Origin: CAIQQQ01 sp040399685
Lineage (GTDB): Bacteria > Pseudomonadota > Alphaproteobacteria > Acetobacterales > Acetobacteraceae
Direction: 5' to 3'
NCBI GenBank assembly: GCA_040399685.1
Contig: JBBART010000004.1
Coordinates: 174,213 to 238,212 of the forward strand
Length of the DNA: 64,000 nucleotides
In this document: positions 1 through 8,669 of the stretch, piece after piece
Layout of the letters: the number at the start of each line of letters is the position of its first letter
Position numbering within the stretch: position 1 is the first letter of the stretch
Translations under genes and position numbers: made by a program
Notes under the pieces: model-generated
What the model saw: the letters and a program-made list of their open reading frames with translations, nothing else
Told to the model about the DNA's origin: nothing
Database searches by the model: none

Positions 1-591
1 TTGCAGCGCCAGTTGAAGATCGCCGGGCGCTATCGGGTGGAATTGACCCGCACCCGCGACGTGTTCATTCCGCTGCCCGAGCGTGTTGGGATCGCACAGC
101 GCCGGGGGGCGGCGCTGTTCGTGTCGATGCACGCCGATGCGCTGTCTGACCACAGCGTGCGCGGCGCCAGCGTCTACACCTTGGCCGAGCGTGCCTCTGA
201 CGCGCAGAGCGCGGCGTTGGCGAAGCGGGAAAATGCGTCGGACCGGTTCGCCGGCCCTGGCTTTCACGATACCTCGCCGGATGTGGCGCGCATCCTGTCC
301 AGCTTGGTGCGCCAGGAAACCCGCACCGGTTCGGCCCGGATGGCGCAGAGCGTGGTGGGCGAACTGGGCCATGACATGCGCCTGCTGCAAAACCCATCGC
401 GGCAGGCGCATTTCATGGTGTTGAAGGCGGCGGATATTCCATCCGTGCTGGTGGAGATGGGATTCATGTCCAACCGTGCCGACGAGGCGGCGCTGAAGCT
501 TGCGTCGCATCGGGCGCGGGTGGCCGGGGCTGTGCGACGGGCAGTCGATTCATATTTTGCATCGATCGGCGGCATGCAACCCGTCGGCTGA
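1..591 (+). CDS. N-acetylmuramoyl-L-alanine amidase (Amidase_3), C-terminal part
   Basis: This is the 3' part of a periplasmic zinc amidase of the AmiA/B/C type, which cleaves the bond between muramic acid and the stem peptide during cell separation. The left window edge cuts the gene, so the N-terminal signal or AMIN region is not visible. The visible 196 residues carry the family's core: the TRTRD segment, the metal-binding histidine in SMHADA (about residue 43), and the catalytic glutamate in VLVEMGFMSN near residue 152. It ends 69 bp before a PBP1A gene in the same direction, so a synthase and a hydrolase of peptidoglycan lie together. The family is clear; which amidase (AmiC is commonest in this group) is inferred. 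Confidence 0.9.
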   Translation: MQRQLKIAGRYRVELTRTRDVFIPLPERVGIAQRRGAALFVSMHADALSDHSVRGASVYTLAERASDAQSAALAKRENASDRFAGPGFHDTSPDVARILSSLVRQETRTGSARMAQSVVGELGHDMRLLQNPSRQAHFMVLKAADIPSVLVEMGFMSNRADEAALKLASHRARVAGAVRRAVDSYFASIGGMQPVG

Positions 592-660
592 TGCTGCATT
601 GCATTCCCTGCGCGGCGTGAGACTTCAATCCCGCCCCGGGTTCATGTCATAGAGAAGCCC

Positions 661-3264
661 ATGCCCGAAACATTCACTGCTGGCGAGCCGCTCGCCCCGC
701 CCCCCGAAGATCCGCGCCGGGACCGCAAAGCGTCCAAGGCCCCGAAGGTGCGTCCGCCAAAGGGCGCGGGCGGCCGTGGCGTGTTCGGCGTGATCGGTGC
801 CCTATTCTCGTTGCTTGCCGCCCTTGCGATGGTGGCGGCGGTGATTGGCGGCGTGGTGGCTTATGGCGCCTATCGCCGGTTTTCCGCCGATCTGCCGGAT
901 ATCGCCAGTCTGCAAACCTATCAGCCGCGGGTGATGAGCCGGGTTTATGCCTCCGATAGCCGGTTGCTGGCCGAACTCGCCACCGAAAGACGGATCTTCG
1001 TGCCGTTCTCCGCGATCCCCGATCTGGTGAAGCGCGCCTTCATCTCGGCCGAGGACCAGAATTTCTACACCCATCGCGGCGTCGATCCGGTGGCGATCGC
1101 GCGCGCGGCCATCACCGACCTGGCGCAATATGGCCAAGGTCGCCGGCCGGTGGGCGCGTCGACCATCACCCAGCAGGTGGCCAAGAACATGCTGCTCGGC
1201 AATGAGGTCAGCATCAGCCGCAAGGTGCGCGAGGCGCTGCTGGCGCTGCGGATCGAGGACAGCCTGAGCAAGGAGCATATCCTTGAGCTGTATCTGAACG
1301 AGATCTATCTTGGCTTGCAGGCCTATGGCGTGGCCGCTGCGGCGCAGGCCTATTTCAACAAGTCGCTGGATGAGTTGACCATCCCCGAGGCCGCCTTCCT
1401 GGCGGCCTTGCCCAAAGCGCCCAACAACTACAACCCGTTCCGCTACCCCGATGCCGCCCGCGCCCGGCGCGATTTCGTCATCGACCGCATGGCGCAGGAC
1501 CGGGCGATCACGGCGGATGAAGCCGCTGCCGCGAAATCGGCCTCGGTGCAGCCCTCGGCCTTCCGTCGGCCTGAAACATTGGCGGGCGGCGAGTATTTCA
1601 CCGAAGACGTGCGGCGCTGGATGATTGATGAGTTCGGCGCCGAGCGCACCACGCAGGGCGGATTGGTGGTGCGGACCACGTTGGACCCAGCCTTGCAGAT
1701 CGCGGCCGATCGCGCCTTGCGGGACGGGCTGATGCGCTACGATCTGCGTCGCGGTGGCTGGCGCGGACCGGTGTCGCGCATGCCCACCGGGGCGAATTTC
1801 CGCACGGTATGGGCAGCCGCGCTGGCGGCGGTGCCGCATCCGCCGGGCCAGCTTGCCGAATGGCGCACCGGCGTGGTGCTGGAAATGACGGACACCGAGG
1901 CCAAGATCGGCCTCATCGAACGCGAACCGGGCATTGCCATTCCGGTGCCGCGCGTTGTGCCGCTTTTGCTCAATGACCTCGCCTGGGCCAAGCCGAACAA
2001 GGCCGGCGTTCTGGGCGCTGCGCCCCGCCGCATGAGCGATGTCGTCCAGCCGGGCGACGTGGTGATGGTGGAGCCGATGGCGGCCACACCGGCCCAGGGC
2101 AAGACCGCCGCGCGGCCGGAGCGTCTGGCGTTGCGCCAGGTGCCGCAGGTGCAGGGGGCCTTGGTTTCGATCGACCCCGCCACCGGCCGCGTGGTGGCGC
2201 TGTCCGGCGGCTGGAGCTTCGAGAACAGCCAGTTCAACCGGGTGTCGCAGGCAAACCGTCAGCCTGGCTCCAGCTTCAAGCCGTTCGTTTATCTGACGGC
2301 TCTGCAAGCCGGCATCTCGCCCAGCCAGCGCTTTCTGGACGCACCGTTCGTCGTTGACCAGGGGGCCGCGGGCAAATGGCGGCCGGGCAATTTTGAGCTG
2401 GATTTCAACGGCCCCGTGCCGCTGCGCATCGCGCTTGAGAAGTCTTTGAACCTCGTCACCGTGCGGGTGGCCGACAAGGTGGGCATGGATGCGGTGGCCG
2501 CCAACGCCATCGCGTTTCACGTCGTGGACAAAATGCCCCACGTGCTGCCGGCAGCGCTTGGCGCCGTGGACACCACGGTGATGCGCCAGGCTGCCGCCTA
2601 TGCCGCCCTGGCGGCTGGTGGGCGCGAGGTGATTCCCGCGTTGATCGACAGCGTGCAGGACCGCGATGGCCACGTGATCTGGCGACCCGACACCCGGCCC
2701 TGTGCGGCGTGTGGCGACCCGTTCCGTCCGCCAGTGCTGACCGACCCGCGCGCCCAGATTGCGGATGCGCCCAGCGTGTTCCAGCTGGTGACGATGATGC
2801 AGGGCGTTGTGTCACGCGGCACAGGATTCAAGGCGGGCGAAGGTTTGGGTCGTGCCATCGCCGGCAAGACCGGCACCAGCCAGGATTTCAACGACGCCTG
2901 GTTCGTGGGCTTCACGCCGGATTTGGTGACGGCGGTCTGGCTGGGGTTCGACACGCCAACCACGTTGGGCAACAACGAGACCGGCGGCTCGGATTCGGCG
3001 CCAATTTGGCGTGATTTCATGCAAACAGCGCTGAAATCGCGACCCAATCTGAAATTCATCCCGCCGGCTGGCGTTACGCTCGCAAGCTGGGACAGCGGCA
3101 GCGGCACTGTGACCGACGCCTTCAAGCCGGGCCAGGAGCCGGGTGCGTCTGGCCCGATGGGCGGATTGCCCACGGGCGCCGTCGATGCCACTGGCACGCC
3201 GGCGGCGTCTGTGCCGGCCCCGGCAGCGGCCGCTGTGGACACGGGGCTTGGGGGCTTGTATTGA
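661..3264 (+). CDS. mrcA: Penicillin-binding protein 1A (bifunctional transglycosylase/transpeptidase)
   Basis: Class A PBP of 867 aa that polymerises glycan strands and cross-links peptides in the periplasm. A basic, proline-rich cytoplasmic tail is followed by one membrane anchor (about residues 40-72). The GT51 glycosyltransferase domain shows the EDQNFYTHRG motif with its catalytic Glu, GASTITQQ and ELYLNEIYLG. After a linker domain the transpeptidase has the SSFK tetrad with nucleophile Ser about 537, the SLN motif, and KTGTSQ near residue 736. The tail is rich in Gly/Ala/Pro. All catalytic motifs are present and the length is usual for PBP1A. It lies between the amidase and prfB, the order common in alphaproteobacteria. 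Confidence 0.95.
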   Translation: MPETFTAGEPLAPPPEDPRRDRKASKAPKVRPPKGAGGRGVFGVIGALFSLLAALAMVAAVIGGVVAYGAYRRFSADLPDIASLQTYQPRVMSRVYASDSRLLAELATERRIFVPFSAIPDLVKRAFISAEDQNFYTHRGVDPVAIARAAITDLAQYGQGRRPVGASTITQQVAKNMLLGNEVSISRKVREALLALRIEDSLSKEHILELYLNEIYLGLQAYGVAAAAQAYFNKSLDELTIPEAAFLAALPKAPNNYNPFRYPDAARARRDFVIDRMAQDRAITADEAAAAKSASVQPSAFRRPETLAGGEYFTEDVRRWMIDEFGAERTTQGGLVVRTTLDPALQIAADRALRDGLMRYDLRRGGWRGPVSRMPTGANFRTVWAAALAAVPHPPGQLAEWRTGVVLEMTDTEAKIGLIEREPGIAIPVPRVVPLLLNDLAWAKPNKAGVLGAAPRRMSDVVQPGDVVMVEPMAATPAQGKTAARPERLALRQVPQVQGALVSIDPATGRVVALSGGWSFENSQFNRVSQANRQPGSSFKPFVYLTALQAGISPSQRFLDAPFVVDQGAAGKWRPGNFELDFNGPVPLRIALEKSLNLVTVRVADKVGMDAVAANAIAFHVVDKMPHVLPAALGAVDTTVMRQAAAYAALAAGGREVIPALIDSVQDRDGHVIWRPDTRPCAACGDPFRPPVLTDPRAQIADAPSVFQLVTMMQGVVSRGTGFKAGEGLGRAIAGKTGTSQDFNDAWFVGFTPDLVTAVWLGFDTPTTLGNNETGGSDSAPIWRDFMQTALKSRPNLKFIPPAGVTLASWDSGSGTVTDAFKPGQEPGASGPMGGLPTGAVDATGTPAASVPAPAAAAVDTGLGGLY

Positions 3265-3291
3265 ACCGCCCCGTTCCTCAGGTACATCGAC

Positions 3292-4423
3292 ATGTCCGCT
3301 GAATCCGATTCCCTCAACGACCAGATCAAGCAGTCGGTTGCGCTGCTGAGGAGGCATCTTTGACTGGGATGTCGCCACGGCCCGCCTCGACGAACTGAAC
3401 AACCAGGTCGAAGACCCCGATCTCTGGAAAGACCCCGCCGCCGCCCAGGCGCTGATGCGTGAGCGCAACGGCATCGCCAGCGGGATGGAGGCGGTGACGC
3501 GCATGACGCGCGATGCCGATGACGCGACCGAGCTGCTGGAAATGGCCGAGGCCGATGGCGATACCGCCATGGTCACCGAGGCCATCACCTCGCTCAAGAC
3601 GCTGGCCGCCGAAGGCAAGCGCCGCGAGATCGAGAGCCTGCTGTCCGGCGAGGCCGATAATCTGGACGCGTTCGTGGAAATCAACGCCGGCGCCGGTGGC
3701 ACCGAGGCCCAGGACTGGGCCGAGATGATGATGCGGATGTACACGCGCTGGGCCGAACAGCGCGGCTACAAGATCCAGGTCATCGAGCAGTCCGATGGCG
3801 AGCAGGCGGGCATCAAGTCCGTCACGCTGCAAATCACCGGTCCGGCCGCGTTCGGCTGGCTGAAGACCGAGGCGGGCGTGCATCGCCTGGTGCGGATCAG
3901 CCCGTTTGACTCCGCGGCCCGCCGCCAGACCAGCTTTGCCAGCGTGTATGTCTATCCCGTCATCGACGACACGATCGAGATCGAGATCGATCCGTCCGAT
4001 CTGCGGGTGGACACCTATCGGGCATCCGGCGCCGGTGGGCAGCACGTGAACAAGACGGAATCGGCCATTCGCATCACCCATATCCCGAGCGGGATCGTGG
4101 TGGCGTGTCAGACCGACCGCAGCCAGCATCGCAACCGGGCGACCGCGATGGGCATGTTGAAGGCGCGGATGTACGAAGCCGAGCTGGCGCGTCGTGAAGC
4201 GGCGTCGAACGCCACCGAAGCGGCCAAGACCGAAATCGGCTGGGGCCATCAGATCCGAAACTACGTGCTGGCCCCTTACCAGCTGGTGAAGGATCTGCGC
4301 ACGGGCGTGGAAAAGGGCAACCCGGACGCTGTTTTGGATGGTGCGCTGGATGACTTCATGGCGGCTGCCTTGGCCGCCCGTGCCGGTGCGACACGCTCTG
4401 AGGCGAGCGCCCAGGCCCAGTGA
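3292..4423 (+). CDS. prfB: Peptide chain release factor 2, expressed by programmed +1 frameshift
   Basis: Release factor reading UGA and UAA. The zero frame runs from ATG 3292 for 23 codons (MSAESDSLNDQIKQSV...) to an in-frame TGA at 3361-3363. Translation must slip +1 on CTT (3358-3360) to continue with GAC at 3362, giving about 376 aa. The downstream frame holds the tripeptide SPF (about 203-205), which marks RF2 rather than RF1, and the GGQ motif (about 248-250) in SGAGGQHVNKTESA. An annotation that ignores the slip starts at 3455 and loses the N-terminus. A strong hairpin lies directly after the stop. Identity and recoding are both well supported by the sequence. Confidence 0.96.
3349..3364 (+). 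promoter_or_regulatory. prfB +1 frameshift site
   Basis: AGGAGG (3349-3354), a 3-nt spacer CAT, the slippery CTT and then TGA C. This is the same geometry as the E. coli RF2 autoregulatory site: an internal Shine-Dalgarno sequence at short distance forces the CTT-bound tRNA to slip by one base when RF2 is scarce and UGA is read slowly. The arrangement is seen directly; the feedback role is established knowledge for prfB. Confidence 0.95.
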
Positions 4424-4480
4424 TATGATTGCGAACGCTTGGCGAAGCTGCTTCGCCGAGCGTTCGCAATCATAATTTTT
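4424..4480. terminator. Strong bidirectional hairpin terminator
   Basis: A 24-bp stem (4424-4447 with 4451-4474, one G-U pair) closes on a 3-nt loop CTG and is followed by a T run (4476-4480). It begins one base after the prfB stop and lies between two convergent genes, so it probably stops transcription of prfB on the plus strand and the unknown membrane-protein gene on the minus strand. Confidence 0.85.
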
Positions 4481-4486
4481 ATCGGA

Positions 4487-5215
4487 TTACTGCCCAGTGC
4501 AGAGCGGGATCAGCTTTTCCGCCAATGCCATGACGTCGGCCGGCAATGGCTTGCCGATGCCGGCCTTGCCTTCTGGAACCTTGGCCATTGTCAGCCTCAG
4601 CAGGTTCAAGAACGGCGCGGCGTCGATACGCTGCGGCACGGTGTAGCGCGCGCCGGAATTGTTGATCGAGAAGTAGCGCTCGGCATATTCTGGTTGCGGG
4701 CTTGCGGAATCGTTGATCGCCTCGCACGTCTTGTAGACGGTGCCGCCGAATTCCGTCTCGCCCAGCAACCGCTTGACACCGCTTGAGCCCTGGTGCGGAA
4801 TGATGGTCCAGGTGAACGAGCCCTGCTTGTCGCCGCCTTCGGGTGCCAGCGTCACCTTGTCGGGTTTTGCCGCCTGATGGGTGAGTTTGATTCCGGCACT
4901 GGTCTTGAGGAGGATGCGATCCTCTGGCGTATCCGCGGAGGTGATAAAGCGATACTGGGTGGCTGCTGCTGGCCCTGCGCCGGTGACCCTATTGGCTGGT
5001 CCGCTCAGGATGTCGTCCAGGATAACGACACTTCCAACCGCCAGCAGGAGCAGAAATGCCCCCGCAGCGGCAATCCGGCGCTTGCGCGTGTTTTTGGCTT
5101 CAACGCGGGCATTCTCCGATGCAACTGCCATCGGCGCGCCGCGCTGGGATAGGGCCGTGGTCGGGTCTGCCATACCGAACTCTCCTGCGGCCGCTGATGC
5201 GTGCGGCACCGTCAA
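4487..5215 (-). CDS. Unknown single-pass membrane protein
   Basis: Up to 242 aa, family not recognised. A basic stretch (NTRKRRIAA) precedes one hydrophobic segment at about residues 49-67, then a largely polar domain of about 170 residues, so the protein is probably anchored in the inner membrane with its bulk outside. The soluble part has two cysteines (about 157 and 239), which could form a disulfide; the second is four residues from the end. The alternative start MADPTTALSQ at 5173 is as plausible as 5215. It is convergent with prfB, and a 115-bp gap separates it from the upstream sua5. No catalytic motif is visible and no function is claimed. Confidence 0.6.
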   Translation of the reverse strand: MTVPHASAAAGEFGMADPTTALSQRGAPMAVASENARVEAKNTRKRRIAAAGAFLLLLAVGSVVILDDILSGPANRVTGAGPAAATQYRFITSADTPEDRILLKTSAGIKLTHQAAKPDKVTLAPEGGDKQGSFTWTIIPHQGSSGVKRLLGETEFGGTVYKTCEAINDSASPQPEYAERYFSINNSGARYTVPQRIDAAPFLNLLRLTMAKVPEGKAGIGKPLPADVMALAEKLIPLCTGQ

Positions 5216-5247
5216 CGCCAGATTAGGGCGATAGCAGTAACACCATC

Positions 5248-5270
5248 ATCAGGCTGTGCGCCAGCCTGAT
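5248..5270. repeat. Perfect inverted repeat between sua5 and the membrane-protein gene
   Basis: Arms ATCAGGCTG (5248-5256) and CAGCCTGAT (5262-5270) with a 5-nt loop. There is no T run on either strand, so it may be an operator for the minus-strand gene that starts just below it or a weak sua5 terminator. Confidence 0.4.
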
Positions 5271-5330
5271 ACCGGCTGATATCGACCGCATATGAAACGT
5301 TTTGCAGGCAGCCCAGGCGGCACCGGACCG

Positions 5331-6299
5331 TCAGCGCGGGGCCGCCGCGCGTTCCAACCTGTCGTTGATCGCACGGCCAAGGCCGGCATCGGGGATCGGC
5401 ATCACCGCAATCCCGCGCAGGCCGTGCGTGGCATCGAGGCGGCGCAGGCCTTCGAACAGCCGCGAGGCCGCCTCCACCAGATCGGCCTGCGTGCTGAGCT
5501 GAAACACAGCACCTGCGCCGGGCAAGGGCGGGCCGAACGCCAGCAGCGCCTCGTCCGGCGCCACGTCTTGCGCTGCAAGCCGCACCGGAAGCGTGGGGGC
5601 ATAATGCGACAGCAACATGCCGGGCGAGCGCAGTCCACGCGTTGCTTCGGCGGCAGCGATGGGCATGCCGCGCTGGATGGGGCCGACCACCGCGACGATC
5701 GCCTCCTCCGTCACGCCGCCCGGACGCAGCAGGAACGGGCGCGTGCCGGACAGATCCAGCACCGTTGATTCCACACCCACCGGGCAGGAGCCACTGTCCA
5801 GGATTGCGTCGATCCGCCCCTCCAGACCGTCGGCCACATGTGCGGCGGTGGTGGGGCTCACCTGCCCGGACCGGTTTGCCGAAGGGGCTGCGATCGGGCG
5901 GGCGCAGACGCGCAGCAAGGCCTGGGCCGTGGCATCGGCGGGAACGCGCACTGCCAGCGTGTCCAGTCCGGCGCCGGCGAGCAGCGCCACCGGGCAGGTG
6001 ATGCGCCGTGGCAGCACCATCGTCAGTGGACCCGGCCAGAACGCGGCCGCCAAGGCACGGGCGGCGGGCGAGGCGACGACATGGGCGAAGGCCGCCTCGG
6101 CATCGGGGTAATGGCAGATCAGCGGGTTGAAATGCGGCCGGCCCTTGGCGTCGAACACCCGCGCCACGGCACGGTTGTTGGTCGCGTCAGCGCCCAGCCC
6201 GTAGACGGTCTCGGTGCCGAACGCGACCAGATGGCCCATACAGAGAAGCTCTGCCGCACGGGCAATGCCGGCTTCGGTGGGGGCAAGCCGTTCGGTCAT
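5331..6299 (-). CDS. sua5: L-threonylcarbamoyladenylate synthase (Sua5 type)
   Basis: Makes threonylcarbamoyl-AMP from threonine, bicarbonate and ATP, the first step of the t6A37 modification of ANN-decoding tRNAs, in the cytosol. The 322-aa length with a second C-terminal domain marks the two-domain Sua5 form rather than the short TsaC. The YrdC domain shows KGRPHFNPLICH and SANRSGQVSPTT, and the linker LLRPGGVTEEAI leads into the Sua5 domain with SPGMLLSHYAPT. I chose ATG 6299 because it overlaps the stop of the upstream cysQ in ATGA, implying translational coupling; a reading open further upstream lies inside cysQ and has no such support. Confidence 0.93.
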   Translation of the reverse strand: MTERLAPTEAGIARAAELLCMGHLVAFGTETVYGLGADATNNRAVARVFDAKGRPHFNPLICHYPDAEAAFAHVVASPAARALAAAFWPGPLTMVLPRRITCPVALLAGAGLDTLAVRVPADATAQALLRVCARPIAAPSANRSGQVSPTTAAHVADGLEGRIDAILDSGSCPVGVESTVLDLSGTRPFLLRPGGVTEEAIVAVVGPIQRGMPIAAAEATRGLRSPGMLLSHYAPTLPVRLAAQDVAPDEALLAFGPPLPGAGAVFQLSTQADLVEAASRLFEGLRRLDATHGLRGIAVMPIPDAGLGRAINDRLERAAAPR

Positions 6300-7060
6300 G
6301 TCCGTCCGGCTGCGACGAAATGCGGGTTTTCGAAGCCGGGCTTGCCGTAGTGCAATGCCGCGCCGGTCTCGACCGAGCAGACCGAACCGCCGGCGGCTTC
6401 CAGCACAGCCTGGGCGGCCGCCGTGTCCCACTCCATCGTGCGGCCAAAGCGGGGATACAGATCGGCGCGGCCCTCGGCGATGCGGCAGAATTTCAGGGCG
6501 GAGCCGGCGTGCAGCGTGTTCGCCACGCGGCGCCCCGCCAGATACGGCGTCATGCTGGGGTGCATCGCCGAACTGCGGGAGGCGATGACGGTCAGCCCCT
6601 CTTCCGGCGGCACGCGGGCCGAGATGGTGTGCTCGCCGTCATCGTCGCGCCGGATGGCGATTCCGCCCACGATGCCGCCGTAGAGCTGGCGATAGGCGGG
6701 TGCGCCCACCACGCCGAGCACAGGCTTGCCGTTCCGCACCAGCCCGATGCAGACGGCGAAATCATCGCGCAGGGCCACGAATTCACGGGTGCCGTCCAGC
6801 GGGTCCACCAGCCAGAACATGCTGGCGTCGCGGGGGATGTGGCCTGCCGCCATTTCCTCCTCCGCCACCACCGGAATATCTGGCGTGGCCAGCCGCAGGG
6901 CGGAGACGATGATGGCCTCGGCGGCGTGGTCGGCCGCCGTCACCACCGAGGCATCGGCCTTGTGCAGGGTTTCGAAGCCGCGGGTGCGGATGGCGAGGAT
7001 GGCCTCGCCTGCCTTGGCCGCCAGGCCAAAGGCCATTTCAAGCAGTTCTTGATCGGTCAT
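6296..7060 (-). CDS. cysQ: 3'(2'),5'-bisphosphate nucleotidase / inositol-monophosphatase family
   Basis: A 254-aa Mg-dependent phosphatase of the IMPase superfamily, most like CysQ, which removes phosphate from PAP/PAPS in sulfur assimilation. Metal-site motifs are visible: EEEMAAG (first Glu), WLVDPLDGTREF (the DPxDGT signature, about residue 88) and EWDTAAAQAVLEAAGG (C-terminal Asp). Start ATG 7060 is preceded by GGGAGG at good distance. The gene is first in a two-gene unit with sua5 (4-nt overlap). The exact substrate cannot be told from sequence: the REF residues after DGT favour CysQ over SuhB. Confidence 0.88.
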   Translation of the reverse strand: MTDQELLEMAFGLAAKAGEAILAIRTRGFETLHKADASVVTAADHAAEAIIVSALRLATPDIPVVAEEEMAAGHIPRDASMFWLVDPLDGTREFVALRDDFAVCIGLVRNGKPVLGVVGAPAYRQLYGGIVGGIAIRRDDDGEHTISARVPPEEGLTVIASRSSAMHPSMTPYLAGRRVANTLHAGSALKFCRIAEGRADLYPRFGRTMEWDTAAAQAVLEAAGGSVCSVETGAALHYGKPGFENPHFVAAGRT

Positions 7061-7169
7061 CCCTCCCTCATACAGCCGTGCTTCGTGGCGCGCCAAGCAT
7101 GCAAAGCTGGTCAAGCAAGGCCGGGCTGCTACAGTCGGTCTAGAATTGTATTGGTTTGGGGTTCGCAGC

Positions 7170-8669
7170 ATGCTCGACATCAGTTTCGCCAAGTCTGTCC
7201 TGCCGAAATCCGGCGCCCTCGTGGTGCTGGTGGGTGAGGACGCGGTGAGCTCGACCGATCTTCTGGCCGCACTGGACGATGCCACCGGCGACGCCGTCAC
7301 CCGGGCCTTCGCCGCTGCCGAGTTCAAGGGCAAGGCCGGCACCACCTGCGTCATCCTGGCGCCGGGCGCCGGGTTGTCCCGCGTTGTGGCGGTCGGTCTC
7401 GGCAAGCTGGACGCCTTGACGCATCGTGTTGCCGAGGAGGCCGGTGGCCATGCTGCTTCCGCCCTGATGCGCGAAGAATCGGCCACGATCGCCGCTGGCG
7501 GGCTGACCCCGGAATTCGCCGCTGCCGTGGCGATGGGCGCCGCCCTGAAGGCGTATCGGTTCGACCGCTACCGCACCACGGAAAAGGCCGAGGAGAAGCC
7601 GAAGCTCGCCAAGCTCACCATTCTGTCCAACGGCGTGCCGAAGGCGCGTGAGGCCTGGGCGCCGCTGAAGGCCACCGTCGAAGGCGTGTTCCTGTCGCGC
7701 GATCTCGTCAGCGAGCCGCCGAACGTGCTGAACCCGGCCGAGATGGCCGAACGGTGCCGCGCCCTGGAATCCCTCGGCATCAAGGTTGAGGTGCTTGGCC
7801 CCAAGGAAATGACCAAGCTCGGCTTCGGCGCCCTGATGGGTGTGGCCATGGGCAGCGTGTGCGAGCCGCGCATGGTGGTGATGCACTGGAACGGCGCTTC
7901 GGGCGATCAGCCGAAGGGCAAGAAGGCCGCCGCCAAGACCCAGCCGATCGCCTTCATCGGCAAGGGTGTCACGTTCGACACCGGCGGCATCAGCATCAAG
8001 CCCGCCGCCGGCATGGAAGACATGAAGTGGGACATGGCCGGCGCCGGCACGGTGGTGGGGCTGATGGCCACGCTGGCGGGCCGCAAGGCGAAGGTGGATG
8101 TGATCGGCCTTGTGGGCCTGGTGGAGAACATGCCGTCCGGCGCCGCGCAGCGCCCGGGCGATGTGGTGAAATCCTATTCCGGCCAGACCATCGAGGTGCT
8201 GAACACCGACGCCGAGGGGCGCCTGGTGCTGGCGGACGTGCTGTATTACTGCCAGCAGAAATACGACCCGAAATTCATGATCGACCTCGCCACCCTCACC
8301 GGGGCGATGATCGTGTCGCTCGGCCATGAATATGCCGGCTATTTCAGCAACGACGACACGCTGGCCGCGCAGCTGTTCGCCGTGGGCGAGGAGACGGGCG
8401 AGAAGCTGTGGCGGATGCCGCTGGCCGATGTGTATGACCGTCAGCTGAAATCCGACATCGCCGACATGAAGAACATCACCGGCCGGCCGGGCAGCGCCAT
8501 CACCGCGGCCCAGTTCATCCAGCGTTTCGTCAACGGCAAGACCTGGGCGCATCTGGACATCGCCGGCGTGGCCTGGAGCAGCAAGGCCACCGCCACCATC
8601 CCGAAAGGGGCCACCGCCTATGGCGTGCGTCTGCTCGACCGGTTGGTCGCTGCGCATTACGAGGGCTGA
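7170..8669 (+). CDS. pepA: Leucyl aminopeptidase, M17 family
   Basis: A 499-aa cytosolic hexameric zinc/manganese exopeptidase that releases N-terminal amino acids. The C-terminal catalytic domain has every metal ligand and catalytic residue of the family: Lys and Asp in GKGVTFDTGG, Lys in SIKP, Asp in KWDMAGAG, and Asp/Glu/Arg in NTDAEGRLVLAD. I chose ATG 7170 (MLDISFAKS), where the family's N-terminal domain begins; an upstream TTG-like extension adds eight unsupported residues. The stop shares one base with the start of a second M17 gene. E. coli PepA also binds DNA at cer/carAB sites; nothing here tests that. Confidence 0.95.
   Translation: MLDISFAKSVLPKSGALVVLVGEDAVSSTDLLAALDDATGDAVTRAFAAAEFKGKAGTTCVILAPGAGLSRVVAVGLGKLDALTHRVAEEAGGHAASALMREESATIAAGGLTPEFAAAVAMGAALKAYRFDRYRTTEKAEEKPKLAKLTILSNGVPKAREAWAPLKATVEGVFLSRDLVSEPPNVLNPAEMAERCRALESLGIKVEVLGPKEMTKLGFGALMGVAMGSVCEPRMVVMHWNGASGDQPKGKKAAAKTQPIAFIGKGVTFDTGGISIKPAAGMEDMKWDMAGAGTVVGLMATLAGRKAKVDVIGLVGLVENMPSGAAQRPGDVVKSYSGQTIEVLNTDAEGRLVLADVLYYCQQKYDPKFMIDLATLTGAMIVSLGHEYAGYFSNDDTLAAQLFAVGEETGEKLWRMPLADVYDRQLKSDIADMKNITGRPGSAITAAQFIQRFVNGKTWAHLDIAGVAWSSKATATIPKGATAYGVRLLDRLVAAHYEG

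Noticed and set aside
7061..7486. N-terminal extension of cysQ
   Set aside because: It runs antisense through pepA, and the conserved protein starts at 7060 with a good ribosome site.
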